Shown one piece after another: positions 24,540 to 36,459 of a stretch of DNA of 64,000 nt. Position 1 is the stretch's first letter, and each line of letters starts with the position of its first letter. The notes under the pieces were generated by a model. It saw only the letters and a program-made list of their open reading frames with translations, was not told the origin of the DNA and did no database searches. Source of the stretch: Eumeta japonica. Lineage: Eukaryota; Arthropoda; Insecta; Lepidoptera; Psychidae. Both the position numbers and the translations under genes were made by a program. The DNA is taken from contig BGZK01000156.1 of assembly GCA_005406025.1 (NCBI GenBank), positions 558,001 through 622,000 of the forward strand, in the 5' to 3' direction.

Positions 24540-24880
24540 ATTAATTGTTTTCGGATTCCTCCTTTACTTATATTGGGGAGAAATGGCTTCTTGCCGAAAT
24601 TCATTGTTCTAGGTTAACGGAAAGTATCCCATAGATTTTTATTTAGTAAGGTGTGTCAAAATATAAGGCATGAATGACCGTATTTTTGATGACGTTCCCT
24701 TAAAACTTTTGATTTTTTTTTACAGCTCCAAGAAACCGCAGATCTAGGTATTTAATATTAATTTCAACTTCATACTTTCACGTGTTCCTCAGAAAAAGGT
24801 TCTTGGCAGACAGACAAGGAGACGGATAATCAATTGATTCCACAAGGATTCCTATTTTCCTTATGGGAACCTTAAAAAAA
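24540..24880. mobile_element. Transposon-like non-coding fragment
   Basis: The block ends with GGCAGACAGACAAGGAGACGG, spaced from TTCCTATTTTCCTTATGGG, an arrangement seen in many lepidopteran non-autonomous repeats. No terminal repeats could be defined, so the family is unknown. Confidence 0.4.
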
Positions 24881-24910
24881 TCAACTGTATATCAAAAGTC
24901 TCATGAACCT

Positions 24911-25030
24911 CTACTCTACGTCATGCCAAGCCCGTTCGACGTTGTTAGCGTCCAGGTGGTTTAGCTTACCGGGCTTAGCATGCCCGCTGGCCGACGTCGT
25001 GACGTACTCTTGGAGGCAGAAGCCAATGAT
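24911..25030 (-). CDS. Candidate alternative terminal exon of Svil
   Basis: After an acceptor-like TTTATATCAG the minus strand stays open for 39 codons: IIGFCLQEYVTTSASGHAKP then GKLNHLDANNVERAWHDVE and TAG. Composition, codon use and GC content look coding, unlike the flanks. The acceptor phase (0) matches the donor of exon 27507-27617, so it could give a short supervillin isoform ending before the gelsolin repeats. Alternatively, a donor at CCCG|GTAAGC inside it could be used. I do not recognise the sequence. It could also be a fragment of an unknown transposon. Confidence 0.4.
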   Translation of the reverse strand: MIGFCLQEYVTTSASGHAKPGKLNHLDANNVERAWHDVE

Positions 25031-26554
25031 CTGATATAAACTCAAAAGTCACTGGTTAATGTTTGCCCGGTGTTGGAAGTAAACGGCGGCACCTTGCGAG
25101 TCGAGGGCACCGCGCGCCGATTATTCGGCAACCCTGCGCCGCTGCCGGCGGCGAGATTAATTAATTGAACCAAAGTGAAGGGGTTCATTGAAAAGGGTTT
25201 ATTAATTTATAAGATAAGGACAGATAAGGACCGACCATTATTACGTCATCGATTCGTACTGAATTTCTACTCCACCTTCCACAATCATCCTATCGTGATT
25301 ATATCGTAGAATTGACATCATTTCCATTAACTCAGATCACCATTTTTTTAGTGCGCAATGTGGTAGTTTACTCTGGTTGCGATTCATTCAGCATTTGTTT
25401 TTGTAAACTTTCAGAAGAATTTACTGACAACTGAGAGAGCAAAGATTAAAAAAACACCACTAGTGTGGTGTATCTGAACTACCTTTATTTATGCAGTTAA
25501 TCTCTACTCATAGTATGACAATTATTAGATCCACAACTTATGTAGCATTTTGAAAATAATGGAGTCATCCATACTTGCATTGAATGCATTAATTTTGACA
25601 AAACCCCAAATACGTCAAATTACCGTCACTCGTAGTCCAGAACTTCTCAGCGTAATTTTAAATGACGTAATGCATATATAACTACCATCCAAGACGGCCA
25701 CAAATAGTACGTCTAATAACGTAGAAGTATCATATGTACCTACGTATAATGTTCTATGAGCACACGGCGTACCCATGAACCAGATGAAAATTCGATTTCT
25801 GTATAAATGGACCAAAATATTGATTACTCAAAGTAATCAATGGTTTCGACGTCATCTCACGAAATATCACTCTCGACATACACACAAGTGACTAGTTCCG
25901 GAAGAAGATTATAAGCGTTAAAAAAATGCATCCAGTTATTCAAACCGTTGCTCATGTTAGCGCAATCTTTATATAGCTACGGAAAAATGCAAGGTGCAGC
26001 GAGAAAAGGTCAGCGCGAGCGATGATTAAACGACGTCGTCGACTGGACCTGTTCGCCGCGCCCCATTATTTATTATGTGCGTTCGTTGCGCGAGATTTTC
26101 GCAAAACCTTGGGCGAAACTCGGCGGCATTGTCCTTTGATGCCTGTAAAGACTTTAAAGGGATAAACATTTTTGCAAGGTAAATGGCAAATTAATTCAAT
26201 GAGACTGTGTTCTCTTGAACTTTTAACTTTTTTCTCGACTGTGTGTTTCAATAAGATTATATAATCAAGACGTCAAAAATTGACGAAATCAAAATTCAAA
26301 AAAATTGTGCATTAACATGATGACCTATTGTCACCGTAAGCAAATCGGAAAAATCTTCCTCTATAATTTGACCAAAAATGTACGTATTATCAAAATCATT
26401 TCATTACATGTGAAAGTGTACCTTACAAATATTAAAGCGTTAATAAACGCTATTACGAAGCGATGAAACCAGCTCAGATGATACATGAAACAAAAAATAT
26501 ACCTTCTAGAGCGTGATACCTTGAAAAGTTTTCATACCTACAATAAGTATGTTT

Positions 26555-26599
26555 GTTATATATAATATAATATACTTAGTATATTATATCATATATAAC
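26555..26599. repeat. AT-rich near-palindrome
   Basis: GTTATATATAATATAATA, followed by a short spacer and then the near-perfect reverse complement ending ATATATAAC. It could extrude as a cruciform. It is probably a by-product of AT-rich sequence. Confidence 0.7.
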
Positions 26600-27506
26600 T
26601 TACGTACAAAAGGGAACCTGCGATGTCTATCTGTTCTTCTGTCTGACTAAAAGGCTGAAAATATTTATTTCATCTTTCATAATTTATAAAGATCGCATTG
26701 ATGGTTGATTAACAATTATAAATGTATTACAAAATATCATAAACCTCTTGTCCCCGAAGTAAAAAAATGGAAAGAAGTTTCAGACATTTACACTTTTCAA
26801 TGGTAATAAAACCCACTACTTCTTTATCACTACTTTCACTCCTCAATTTGTACAATGCTAACGACCCGGCTCGGCTTGTGTTTAATTTGACTTCATGGAA
26901 ATCTCGGTGCGCAAATCAGGCCAACTAATTTGAACGGTTTCGTCTATTTTAACTTTTAATGGTCTACATAAAGATAATCAAAATTTTTTTCACAGTTGTA
27001 GCAAATAATCTTCGTACGAAATTAGAAATTGATCAATGCAGCTTAAAAAAAAGTATACTCGCTTATCGATCAAAACGACTTGAATGGTTAGTTGTACGTT
27101 ACGTAAATACCTACATATTAATTTACATTACGTAAATACATACTTCAAATCATATACGGTTGCTTTTTAATAAACTGGAATCGAAAAATAGACAATCGAC
27201 GTTTAATTTTGAAACGTCCAAAACGAAAGCGTTTACAAACTTAAATAGTTAATTATCATAAAAAATATATATATTCAGAAACCTCTTGTGGCTAAAAGCA
27301 TGAAGTGTAATTTTAATCGCAAAATAGTAAAGCTAGTTTACACTTCTTTTCTTCCTATTAATTGATATGTGATTGTAAAAATAACTTTTATTATATTTAA
27401 GTAGTCCGCATACCTATGTCGAATATTTCTCTTCAATAAAGACGGACGGTGGAACGGATAGACTAAAAATGTAATAGTTTACAGTTCATAGAGCATATAT
27501 CCGCAC

Positions 27507-27617
27507 CTGTGAAGCTATCTCCAGTTTATTCCTCCGGTCGGCCAAGATGTTCTGCCCGAGCTCGTTGTCGTCTATAGGCGTTTTCTTCTTTTCGTCAACT
27601 GATGCGTTCAACGATTC
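27507..27617 (-). CDS. Svil: Supervillin exon: ESLNAS to EIASQ
   Basis: This 37-codon exon, phase 0 on both sides, encodes ESLNASVDEKKKTPIDDNEL and then LADRRNKLEIASQ, a charged and probably helical linker. The acceptor is TGTTTCAG|GAA and the donor CACAG|GTGCGG. Because it is phase 0, it can accept either the upstream exon 54758-54869 or the large ORF 28001-29371, so it is the point where N-terminal isoforms would merge. Confidence 0.85.
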
Positions 27618-27958
27618 CTGAAACAAAAACATAAAGCTTATAAAATACCAAGTATTTGGATCCTAACGATTAACATTTCTTTTCAAATACTGATAGAAAT
27701 GATAAAATACAAAAGAATTGTAAAGTGATTTTTATGTTTCCTCCTTTTATTTGCGAAACTGGTATGCCATTTACAACCTATACTGTTAATTATTCTACTT
27801 GATATCCCTTTTGTAATCGGTAAGGCATGATTTATTCGTGTGCCGCTACTAGCTATAATAATTGGAATGTATACAAAATATAATTACGAGATAAAATTGA
27901 ACAAAATCGACGCATACGCATACAATACGGAATTATAATAAACAACGTTATCAATCGA

Positions 27959-29371
27959 TTATTTATTTATCATTATGGTCGTAATCGAAATGCAACGTGC
28001 CTGGGTGTCGTCCGCGTTTTCGGAGTCGAACTTTTTAAAAACCGGTTTCGTAGCGCCGTTCCCGCCGTTTTTCGTTTTGTTCTTCAACTCCCCGATGACC
28101 GATCCGAAATTTAGACCCGATGGAAAAGCAGGATTTTTCTGTACTCGTGTCACTAATTTCGCTCTGTTCTCGTCTTCCGAGACGTGAAGATCGTCGGTTT
28201 CTCTCTTGTCGTTGTCGTGTGTCGGCGTCTCACTTACTGTACTAATTTCAGGCTTATCGTCTACTATCACAGGTACATTTTGACTATTCGGTGTCAGAAG
28301 ATCTGCCGCTTCTTTGTCTAATGAGAGATTTTCGATTATAGATTTGATTTTGTCATCGCTTAAAATACTTTTTTCAAGAAATTCTGCGAACTTCTCCTTC
28401 GGAGGACTCTCTCTCTTACATTCCTTCACTATTCTGTCGCGTTCTAATGGTAACTTATTTTCATTAAGAGGCACCTCACCTTCAAGTTCGTTTTTATGTA
28501 TACTTGTTAAGTCTTTTGAGAAATTTGCGGTTGATTCTATTGTAGTACTTTCATTTTTAATGTCAATTGTTTTTTTGTCGTGGTTTAAAGACACTTTACT
28601 ATCAGTGAGAAGTACCTCATCTTTACATTCAATTTCACTAACACCTGACGATATTTTTTCCATTGAGAACCTATCATTCATAGGTTTTTCATTTTTACCC
28701 TTATCGACAATATTCTCGCTAATGTCATCAGATGAAATTTTTTGACGTAGATGTCCATTGTTAAATTTATTTGTGTCATCGACTAATATACACTCTTCGG
28801 CAGAGCCTAAATATTTTTCATTAGATATTTCGCTTTTTATTGCCTCAATCTTATTTCCTGTAACATCATTCAGAGCCGCGCTGTGACGTAAAATGGTACT
28901 CTGTAACGTCTCATTAAATTCGTTAATAAGAGAACATTTTCCTTGGTCGTCGTTAAAATTTGTGTTTGTGACGTCAGAACATAAATTATTTACCACAGGA
29001 GATCTCACATATGTAGATTTTAATTCTTCTGGACAAAATGAATTATTATCCAATGATTCGAATTCAATTACTTTTCTTGATCGCTCTTGTATCAGGAATC
29101 CTTTTATTTCTTTCTCACCGACGTCATGTAATAGATTGTTTTCAGCAAGAACTTCCTCGTCTTCTTTTATTATAGAAAGATCTCGATCTAGTGATTTTAC
29201 AGATCTTTTTGATGATTCATTTCTCACTGTTAAATCCCGGTTATCACCTTTGCTCTCCTTAGAGCCTTTTATTGATACGTTCGAAAAGCTATTTCTAGAC
29301 GGCAGCAGATATCTCCAAATAAAGTATGCAAAAACACCGAGTCCAAGTAAAAACTCCAAAGCCAAAATCAT
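27959..29371 (-). CDS. 470-codon ORF with membrane anchor; possible alternative first exon of Svil
   Basis: A complete ORF from ATG (29371) to TAA (27959). Residues 2-23 form one strongly hydrophobic segment (LALEFLLGLGVFAYFIWRYL) before basic residues, a typical signal anchor. The rest is Ser/Asp/Glu/Lys-rich and probably disordered, with GLNFGSVIGELKNKTK near the end. No domain is recognised. Two readings fit. (a) An intronless nested gene: the stop overlaps an AATAAA (ATAAATAAATAA). (b) The coding part of an alternative first exon: at 28001 the frame reads DDTQ with CAG|GCACGT, a GC-type donor in phase 0 that matches exon 27617. This would give supervillin a membrane-anchored N-terminus of 457 residues. 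No in-phase GT donor is available near the end. Long plus-strand frames here are shadows. Confidence 0.7.
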   Translation of the reverse strand: MILALEFLLGLGVFAYFIWRYLLPSRNSFSNVSIKGSKESKGDNRDLTVRNESSKRSVKSLDRDLSIIKEDEEVLAENNLLHDVGEKEIKGFLIQERSRKVIEFESLDNNSFCPEELKSTYVRSPVVNNLCSDVTNTNFNDDQGKCSLINEFNETLQSTILRHSAALNDVTGNKIEAIKSEISNEKYLGSAEECILVDDTNKFNNGHLRQKISSDDISENIVDKGKNEKPMNDRFSMEKISSGVSEIECKDEVLLTDSKVSLNHDKKTIDIKNESTTIESTANFSKDLTSIHKNELEGEVPLNENKLPLERDRIVKECKRESPPKEKFAEFLEKSILSDDKIKSIIENLSLDKEAADLLTPNSQNVPVIVDDKPEISTVSETPTHDNDKRETDDLHVSEDENRAKLVTRVQKNPAFPSGLNFGSVIGELKNKTKNGGNGATKPVFKKFDSENADDTQARCISITTIMINK

Positions 29372-29579
29372 TGTGATCTATCAGTATCAGTTACTGTTTG
29401 ACTATGCTTTCATCACAATTTAATAATAAAAGTCTTTCAATATTTATAAGTGTATCACATCGATATAGTTGTAATATTAATATATTTACTTCATCACCTT
29501 TATAATAAGTATAGTATCAGAAATTTACTACTGCACTAATTAGTGACAACATAAAAAATACGAAAGAAATATTAAAAAA

Positions 29580-29770
29580 AGATAACACTTGCGTAATCGA
29601 ATGACGACCGTTTCGCGACGGCGACCAGAGTTAACTGGCTGTTTCAGTTTATATTATCATCTGGTTGCGCGTACGCAGGGCTCGATGACTCACGACACGC
29701 GAACCGGCACAGTGAACAGAGTATTGTTAAGTGACGCATCACAGATCGATTGACCGGACGGCCTATTCTA
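29580..29770 (-). promoter_or_regulatory. Candidate promoter of the 470-codon ORF
   Basis: This GC-richer island starts about 210 bases upstream of the ATG at 29371, in AT-rich surroundings. On the minus strand it contains AATATAAAC followed about 20 bases later by CCAGTTAAC. That fits a TATA-like element and a start site, giving a 5' UTR of about 260 bases. It is inference from position and composition. Confidence 0.35.
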
Positions 29771-32197
29771 AAATTTTTCATTGCAATATCGATGTATTCA
29801 AAAATATATAGAATAAACTATTCATATATGATAATCAGATTTGGTCAGCAAAAAATGGCGAAGTGAAGACGAAATTAAAGAACCAAAATTAATAGTACTT
29901 AAAAATGAAAAATGTACATTCGTAATGAAATATAATTGGCAGTAATGACAATCACTTTTTGATGGATTTGGATCAGTGAACAACAAATAAATAAGAGCAA
30001 TACAGGACATTAATAAAATGAAATATTATTTTTAAATTCCACCAGTATCGTTATAGAAAACAATATTTTTCAACCGATATATATTTCCGAACTACACATT
30101 TAAAAAACCTCAAAGAATGTACCACAACATTTATATGCAAAATAATATAATATCTGTATAATCAGATGCGGGACCGGACCGGTTAGCAAACTGATGGACA
30201 TATAGGTTCAAGTAGAATCAAAGCTACGAGTTTTAAATTAACTCTTATCGCGTCTGGTATGGGCGGGGTCCGATGTGCGTGTTGTGGGTATTGTTACTGT
30301 ACCGCGCGCTGATGTGTGCCTCATCACAGCAGCCTAAGAGTTCGGCAGGCGTAAAGGATACGATCAGAAAAAAAATTAAATGATGAGTTTTATCATGTGT
30401 GTGGTGAGTTATTTAATAATTCGACATTAATTTTTCACTCGCATACTACTGAACGGAATAACGAGCGACGAACGCGGAAACCTTTTTGTTTGTCTCCTTT
30501 AATCTCAAGGGCTTCTGTATTGTTTTTAGGTACCACTTGTACTTGTATAGGTGATTATAATATATACATATGTGTGTGTCTATAATCGATGCTGTATTTT
30601 ATAGAAGAAAATCGTGCTTCAACTTTTGAAAATATTTAATTGTCAATGCGACAAAGCGCGATTCTAATAAATATTATAAAATAATTTAATTTTAAGATTA
30701 CGTGCAGTTGTAAATAAAGTCGTGAAATAATTATCTGCGATGTCGGTATTATGTTAATTATTCAAGATATAATTAATACTTAAACTTTTTTTTCGATGCG
30801 CGTGTCGACGAACCAGACTGGGGACAACTTATGTAAATGGGTATAAGTTCGTATACAACAAGTTTGAAACGATATTTTAACCAGTCAATAAAGATAAAAA
30901 CCACGATTTATTTCTAGATGTTGTCATGTACTTAAATACTTATTATATATCGTTATTATATATTTATTGTTTTTTTTTCATCTTAATCGGAATGATTGGA
31001 GATTCCATAAATATTTGTACGTGACAATTCTCTTTCATGATTCCTAAAAAGGTAAGATTGACAGAAAAACTGTTACATCTGTGTTGGACGACTTTAGTAA
31101 AGATCAATATATTGTGAACTCATGTCAATGTTGTGCATTAATTGCTTCAGCAATGGCACCATTTTGGGATCATTATCAAAAAGAAGGCTTCGTGAACAGA
31201 CTTCAAAAGGAAAATAGGTACATTGATTTAAAAATATATGATTATTTTTCCAAGAAACAATTTACGACTAAACAATTTTTTATTTGTCGTCGTTGTTAGT
31301 TTACATTTCGTGATAATTTAGGCCCGCCAAATGTCCATACCCCGAGCAAGCCATTGGGTATTCGTAATATAAAATAAAAACTGATTCGTATACGGTGTAC
31401 AAAATAGTAGAACCCCCATATGAACTAAATACGCAACGGCGTATCCATATATCCACGCGGCCTTAGAGCAGGAAGGCCTTTCTCAAGCCCCACGCCCGGA
31501 CGCGGGCCGTGATCGATCGCCCTTGACAGAGCGGCGCGAGCTCCGGCCTCGAATAATGCAAGCAATGAGCGGCCAATTATCGCACTTAGACAACAGAGAT
31601 TGTTAGCTAGCGTGAAATAGTCGGCGTACGTGTATGAACACCGAGATGACCCCACAGCTATGCGTGTCATATTCTTACTAGCTCTTGTCCGCAACTTCCG
31701 TCTGATTGATTTGATTCTGACTTCATTTATACTCCCGTTTATCTTATTCCTACTCGTTTAAACCTTCCCAAAAAAAAAATCTAAGAAATGAATTAAACGG
31801 TATGAAATAATAATAAAAGACAACCGACGAAGAGTTGCACAACAACGACTGCACGATTAAAAGGCGTCGCGTCGCGCAAAAGAATTTTCCGACACCAAAA
31901 GAATCCGAAAGTGCGATGCGAGTGACTGCAAATATTTGGCGCGTAATTAAGGAAACGCCGTATACGACGATTTCGTCACATGGAACCCGTCAAGAGGCGC
32001 GACGTCGCGGTTGCGCGCGCGCAATAGACCGCAGCCACCAAATAAGTCAACTTGCCCGACACCGCTTACGGAACGAACGGGGAAAAAAATAATTGGAATT
32101 ACTATAATGAATACAGATATCACGAGATCTCATACAAGGGCATGAGAAGGATGTTACGCGCATCGGTTTTAAGTCCGACATAACTTGTGTACTTTAT

Positions 32198-32271
<74 letters not shown>

Positions 32272-35200
32272 TACACTTTCGCTTTCACAATTTGAGATGT
32301 CGTCGACCTAAATACTACCCTGCACGAAAGAGTGAAAACAACTCTTCAAATCTTGGCACAAGTTCAGAGTAGGCAAGTTCATCCCGATTTATAAATTCAA
32401 AGACTCAAAAAGAAATAATTGGCTGTTATGTATGCTTGGATCTACAAATAAAACCTTATAATTATGTCTTATTAAGAAAAATAAAGTACAAAATAATAAA
32501 AAAAAAAAACAGTTGGATGATTGACCTAACGCAATTGTATCAAACCTCCGAAATAAAAAAAAATCGCCTAGGAAACCGCTAATATTTAATTTTTCCAAAA
32601 GGAATATTGAAAAAATTCAAATTTTTAATGAAAACAAACAATATTGTTCTTGATGTCTGCATGTATTAAAATAGCGGCGCGTGTGCAAATAGAATATCGC
32701 AAGCTATAAATAACTAGTAACGCTTTAAGTGATTTCCGCTGCCTAATTTGCTCGGGTCACAAAAACTTCCAAATTCTATTATCAATTAACGTAATAAATA
32801 ATAAAGCGAGTCTGGCTGAGCGGTTTGTGTACGCTGAAAGTTCTTCGACGTCAGCATGTTCCGATAATTTCAAGGGAAATGACCCGAACTAAGTACGTAT
32901 GAGTTCATGCGCAATTTTACTGACGTAATATTATATGAAATATATTTAAAAAAAAGATTTTAAACGCAAATCAGACTTTTCTTAAGGTTTCTTAGATCTT
33001 TATTGTCACAACATATAAAAACAAACGTAACTGCTATTCCTTTAAAGTATTCCATACAAAATATTTTCATAAACTAATACAAAAATTAAAAATTAAACCG
33101 AACAATGACAACTTTCAGGAATTTTTACACTATATAAAAAAAAACAATATTTAATCAAGAACTTTATGATGTAGGATCTTTGTTGTTATTTTTATGTATA
33201 TACTTGTACACAAATAAGCACAGGTCGCTCAGAGCATGGGCTCCGCGTGGGGTCGGCGCGCGTGTTCCGCGTGTGGTTTTTTTCGGTCTTCTACACTTTA
33301 TATTTTAACATCGGGACCTATCTCATGTCGTGATTTTGTACTCGTTCTCCAATCTCCCGTCTAAACCCTAATCCGTGTGCTTCAATTGGATAAAATCAAC
33401 TACAACATTCAAACTATATCACAAAATGATTATAAATGTTTGGGTTTTGGTCCAGCGACTAGAGTTGTGCGTCGTTGAAGTACTTAGGCTGCTAGTCGAT
33501 TTGCTAGTATTTTTGGGCTTCGCTGCAGTCGAGTAAACAATACTAGTGTTTATCGCCGATCGACGCACGCGCACGTCGACGCCCATCGTTCAATTAGTGC
33601 CGACAGCGGGTAAACACGCGATGACACCGACACTTACATCGGTGAATAAATAATGACATATCGTTGCGGCCGGCGAGACTTCCTCTAACTCAAAATTGTC
33701 ATAAACGTGTCAAAGTGAACAAATTTTTTCTAAAATACACAACGAAATGAAATTACTAGTCGAATATGCGTTTCATGTCTAAGTGGGCTAAATATCTTAC
33801 AACCCTTCAGAAAATATGTATACATTACGGTTAAAAAGTGTTGCATTCTGCACATTCGTTATTTTACACTATCATTAAATACGTAAGTACATATATTTTT
33901 CATAAAATCGATTCACGGATTGTGTAATGTAATACGCGATGACGAAGTTGTAAAAATGTATTTTTTTTTATCATGCGAATAGTTTAGCAGCACGCGTTCT
34001 TATATTTTAAATTTTGTATCAGCCCGTAAATGTTTCAAGACGCTCGCAAAAATACACTTTTATTTATTTCATACGATGCAGCTCAATTACAAACAGCAAA
34101 AGTGACCCAGTAGAAAGAATTTTATTGGCACATTAAATCTAGTTTATTACAATAAGTATATTTAACACGATCCGAGTGCCTACCCGCGAAACATCTGTAC
34201 AAACTAATTTCATGAGAGCCACACAAAAACTATGACCGGTGGCGGTTTGCGAGGAGACGTAATTTAGTCAGAAATATATATCTTAATACATTGTTAACGA
34301 TGTATATATTTTGCAAGTCTAAAATATTCCATTCATTTCCGATTGTATTCCATTATTACAAATACCGAAAATTACTTTTTCTGTTATCGAAATTTCCATG
34401 CGAGGTTTATCTGTTAAGCGATTGACCTTGGAGGAGGCCAATTAGATAACAGTGATAAAAGCGATAAAAATAGTTTATGTAGAGGTTCGAGGGGTAGAGC
34501 GATAATGCAGCTGCGCGCCCGCCGGCCGCATCGCCGAGCGGCGTAAGCCACAGAGGCGCATCTGTGTAAATCTTATAAGTCACGATCACCGACGGATGCA
34601 AAATGCGTTGCTCATCAAGAAAGTATGTCGATATCCTAGATCATGTTTCGAAAAATAAAAACATACCGAATTTTCAAAAATAGTTGTATTTTTTACCGAT
34701 TAGTATTTTATATAATTAGAATTTATGCTAATATTGTCAATAATTATTTTAAAAACAGTACAGACATATCTAAGAGATTTTTCCTAAATATATCCTTCAT
34801 TACGTATATCATATAATAATATAGGATTTTATAAGTCGTTCATATTTTTCTCGTTTATTAATACGAATTCCCTTTCGATAATGCAAACACAAACACAGCA
34901 CAACACATAATTAGGTCCACGATTAAGATAACATTAATTTATGAACCAAAAACAGCCAAACGAAAAAAAAAACGAAATCGAGAAAGGAAAAGCATTGGCG
35001 CTAAAGGCGAAACCCTAATTAATTAAGGCACTCGTAAATGATTACTCGGTGAAAGCGTCCGTAGTAATTTAACACGCGCGGCGTATGCGTATACGCGTGC
35101 GCACCGCGTCGACTTCCGAGCGACTGGCCGACGGACGGGACGGCCGGACGGCCGGACCTCCGTACGGACTGACCGGATAGCGCGAAGGGGTCATTGCCGT

Positions 35201-36303
35201 GCTGCGCTTGCGCCGTTGCAAAAAATTAGTGCGTTTGAACGAAATTCGTGAATCGAATTACATGGTGCGAGAAGACAAATAGAAGAAAATGCATTTTTAA
35301 TCTGTAAGGTCTTCAGTAACGAGGGGAATAATGCGGTGCTACAGGTAGTTGAAAGCAACCGGCTAAGGCAGAGCTACCTATTTTGGTGATGTACGGCGAC
35401 AAAGCGAAAAAATTCTGTAATAATAGAATTATTGAAAATATACAAAGCGTTGTTATTTGTTATGTATTCAATAATAAACGACACATAACAACGCTGTGGT
35501 CTGGAATCCTTTTTTTTTTCTGCAATATGAATAGAAACCGAAAAAAATGTTTTTAAAATCGCCTTTGGTTTTCCAAATCTAGTGAAACGCACATCGCGTC
35601 TCAGAAAAGATCTATCCTCTGAAGAGATCCGATATATTTATGATTTCATATTAATGATATCATAACATAAATCGGGCAAAATATCGCGAGGAAAATTTGC
35701 GTTTTTACTTTATCGTACAGTTTTCTGTGACGATCGCTAGCGATGTTTATGGATCTAACAGCGCCCGCATCACCGACAGTTATTTCTGATGTTTCCTGAA
35801 TACTGGCCGAAAATAATATAATGTTTATGTCTTAAAATTCCCGTTTTCACGGTCCAGTGCATCAATATATTGCAAAAAAAAAATTAATCACATTGAAAAT
35901 TACATATGAACTCATGAAACCAACATTCCTAGCTGTTTGTAGAAAACTTAAATGGAAAATCGAATCGTACGATAAGCTTTTATGAAAAGTGTTGACATTC
36001 AAGCGTTCAGCTGGCGCAGATACTAACAATAATGCACAAATACAATAATTAAACGTTAATTATTATAAATTACAGAAAATAATCCATTTCTCGCTGTTTA
36101 GAATTTAAATACACGTAAACACGCCAGATATAATTGTACAAATTATAATAAAACAAAGCATGCCCATAAACACTCCGAATTACAAAAATGAACGTCAAAC
36201 TTTTGATCCGACTGTCAGGTTCACGACAACAGTTACAATTTGGCTTAACATTATTAAAGCACGTAATTGTAATAATATTAAAATATAATATACTTATAAT
36301 ATA
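29771..36303 (-). other. Long Svil intron, first part
   Basis: No gene is supported in this part of the 27 kb intron. It holds a (TA)n tract (32202-32265) and several GC-rich islands in AT-rich DNA: 30250-30350, 31430-31560, 31960-32080, 33540-33620, 34490-34560 and 35050-35230. The last has several CGGACGG-type repeats. At 34445-34475 there are three GATAA/GATAAA-type words close together, possible GATA-factor sites. The islands are plausible enhancers or alternative promoters, without direct proof. Confidence 0.4.
32202..32265. repeat. (TA)n microsatellite
   Basis: A near-perfect TA run of about 64 bases followed by ATACATATATAC. Confidence 0.95.
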
Positions 36304-36459
36304 AACTCACGTCTCTTTCCCAGAAAGGTAGGCAGAGACTTCATGCAAGCTGGCATGAAAAAATGGGTGGATGTCAGTGAGGCGAGAGAGACATGCGAAG
36401 ATCGTACCGTGTGAAAATCTATAGTCTCTGCCTACCTTTCCGGGAAATAGGCGTGAGTT
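36304..36459. mobile_element. Foldback element built from LINE 3' ends
   Basis: AACTCACGTCTCTTTCCCAG leads the left arm (36304-36340), which is repeated in inverse order at 36423-36459 (ending AGGCGTGAGTT) with few mismatches over 37 bases. The right half (36360-36459) also matches the 3' tail of the LINE family at 22.8 kb: GGTGGATGTCAGTGAGGCG and the shared GCCTACCTTT-type end. It may be two LINE 3' ends joined head to head, or a foldback MITE. Confidence 0.7.

Larger units (their letters stand above)
22186..27506 (-). other. Svil intron, 5.3 kb
   Basis: The intron contains a LINE relic with a (TA)n tail (22677-23371), a candidate alternative terminal exon (24911-25030), TE-like sequence at 24540-24880 and a GC-richer patch at 26020-26110 that may be regulatory. 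A 53-base interval at 23650-23702 has splice-like edges but wrong phases, so it is not called. The rest is AT-rich and featureless. Confidence 0.55.

Noticed and set aside
28314..29423. Two plus-strand frames of 143 and 176 codons
   Set aside because: Opposite the 470-codon minus-strand ORF; Ser/Phe-rich composition is that of a shadow.
31425..31694. 89-codon GC-rich minus-strand frame
   Set aside because: No domain, no matching splice sites and no clear start context; treated as a GC-rich intronic island.
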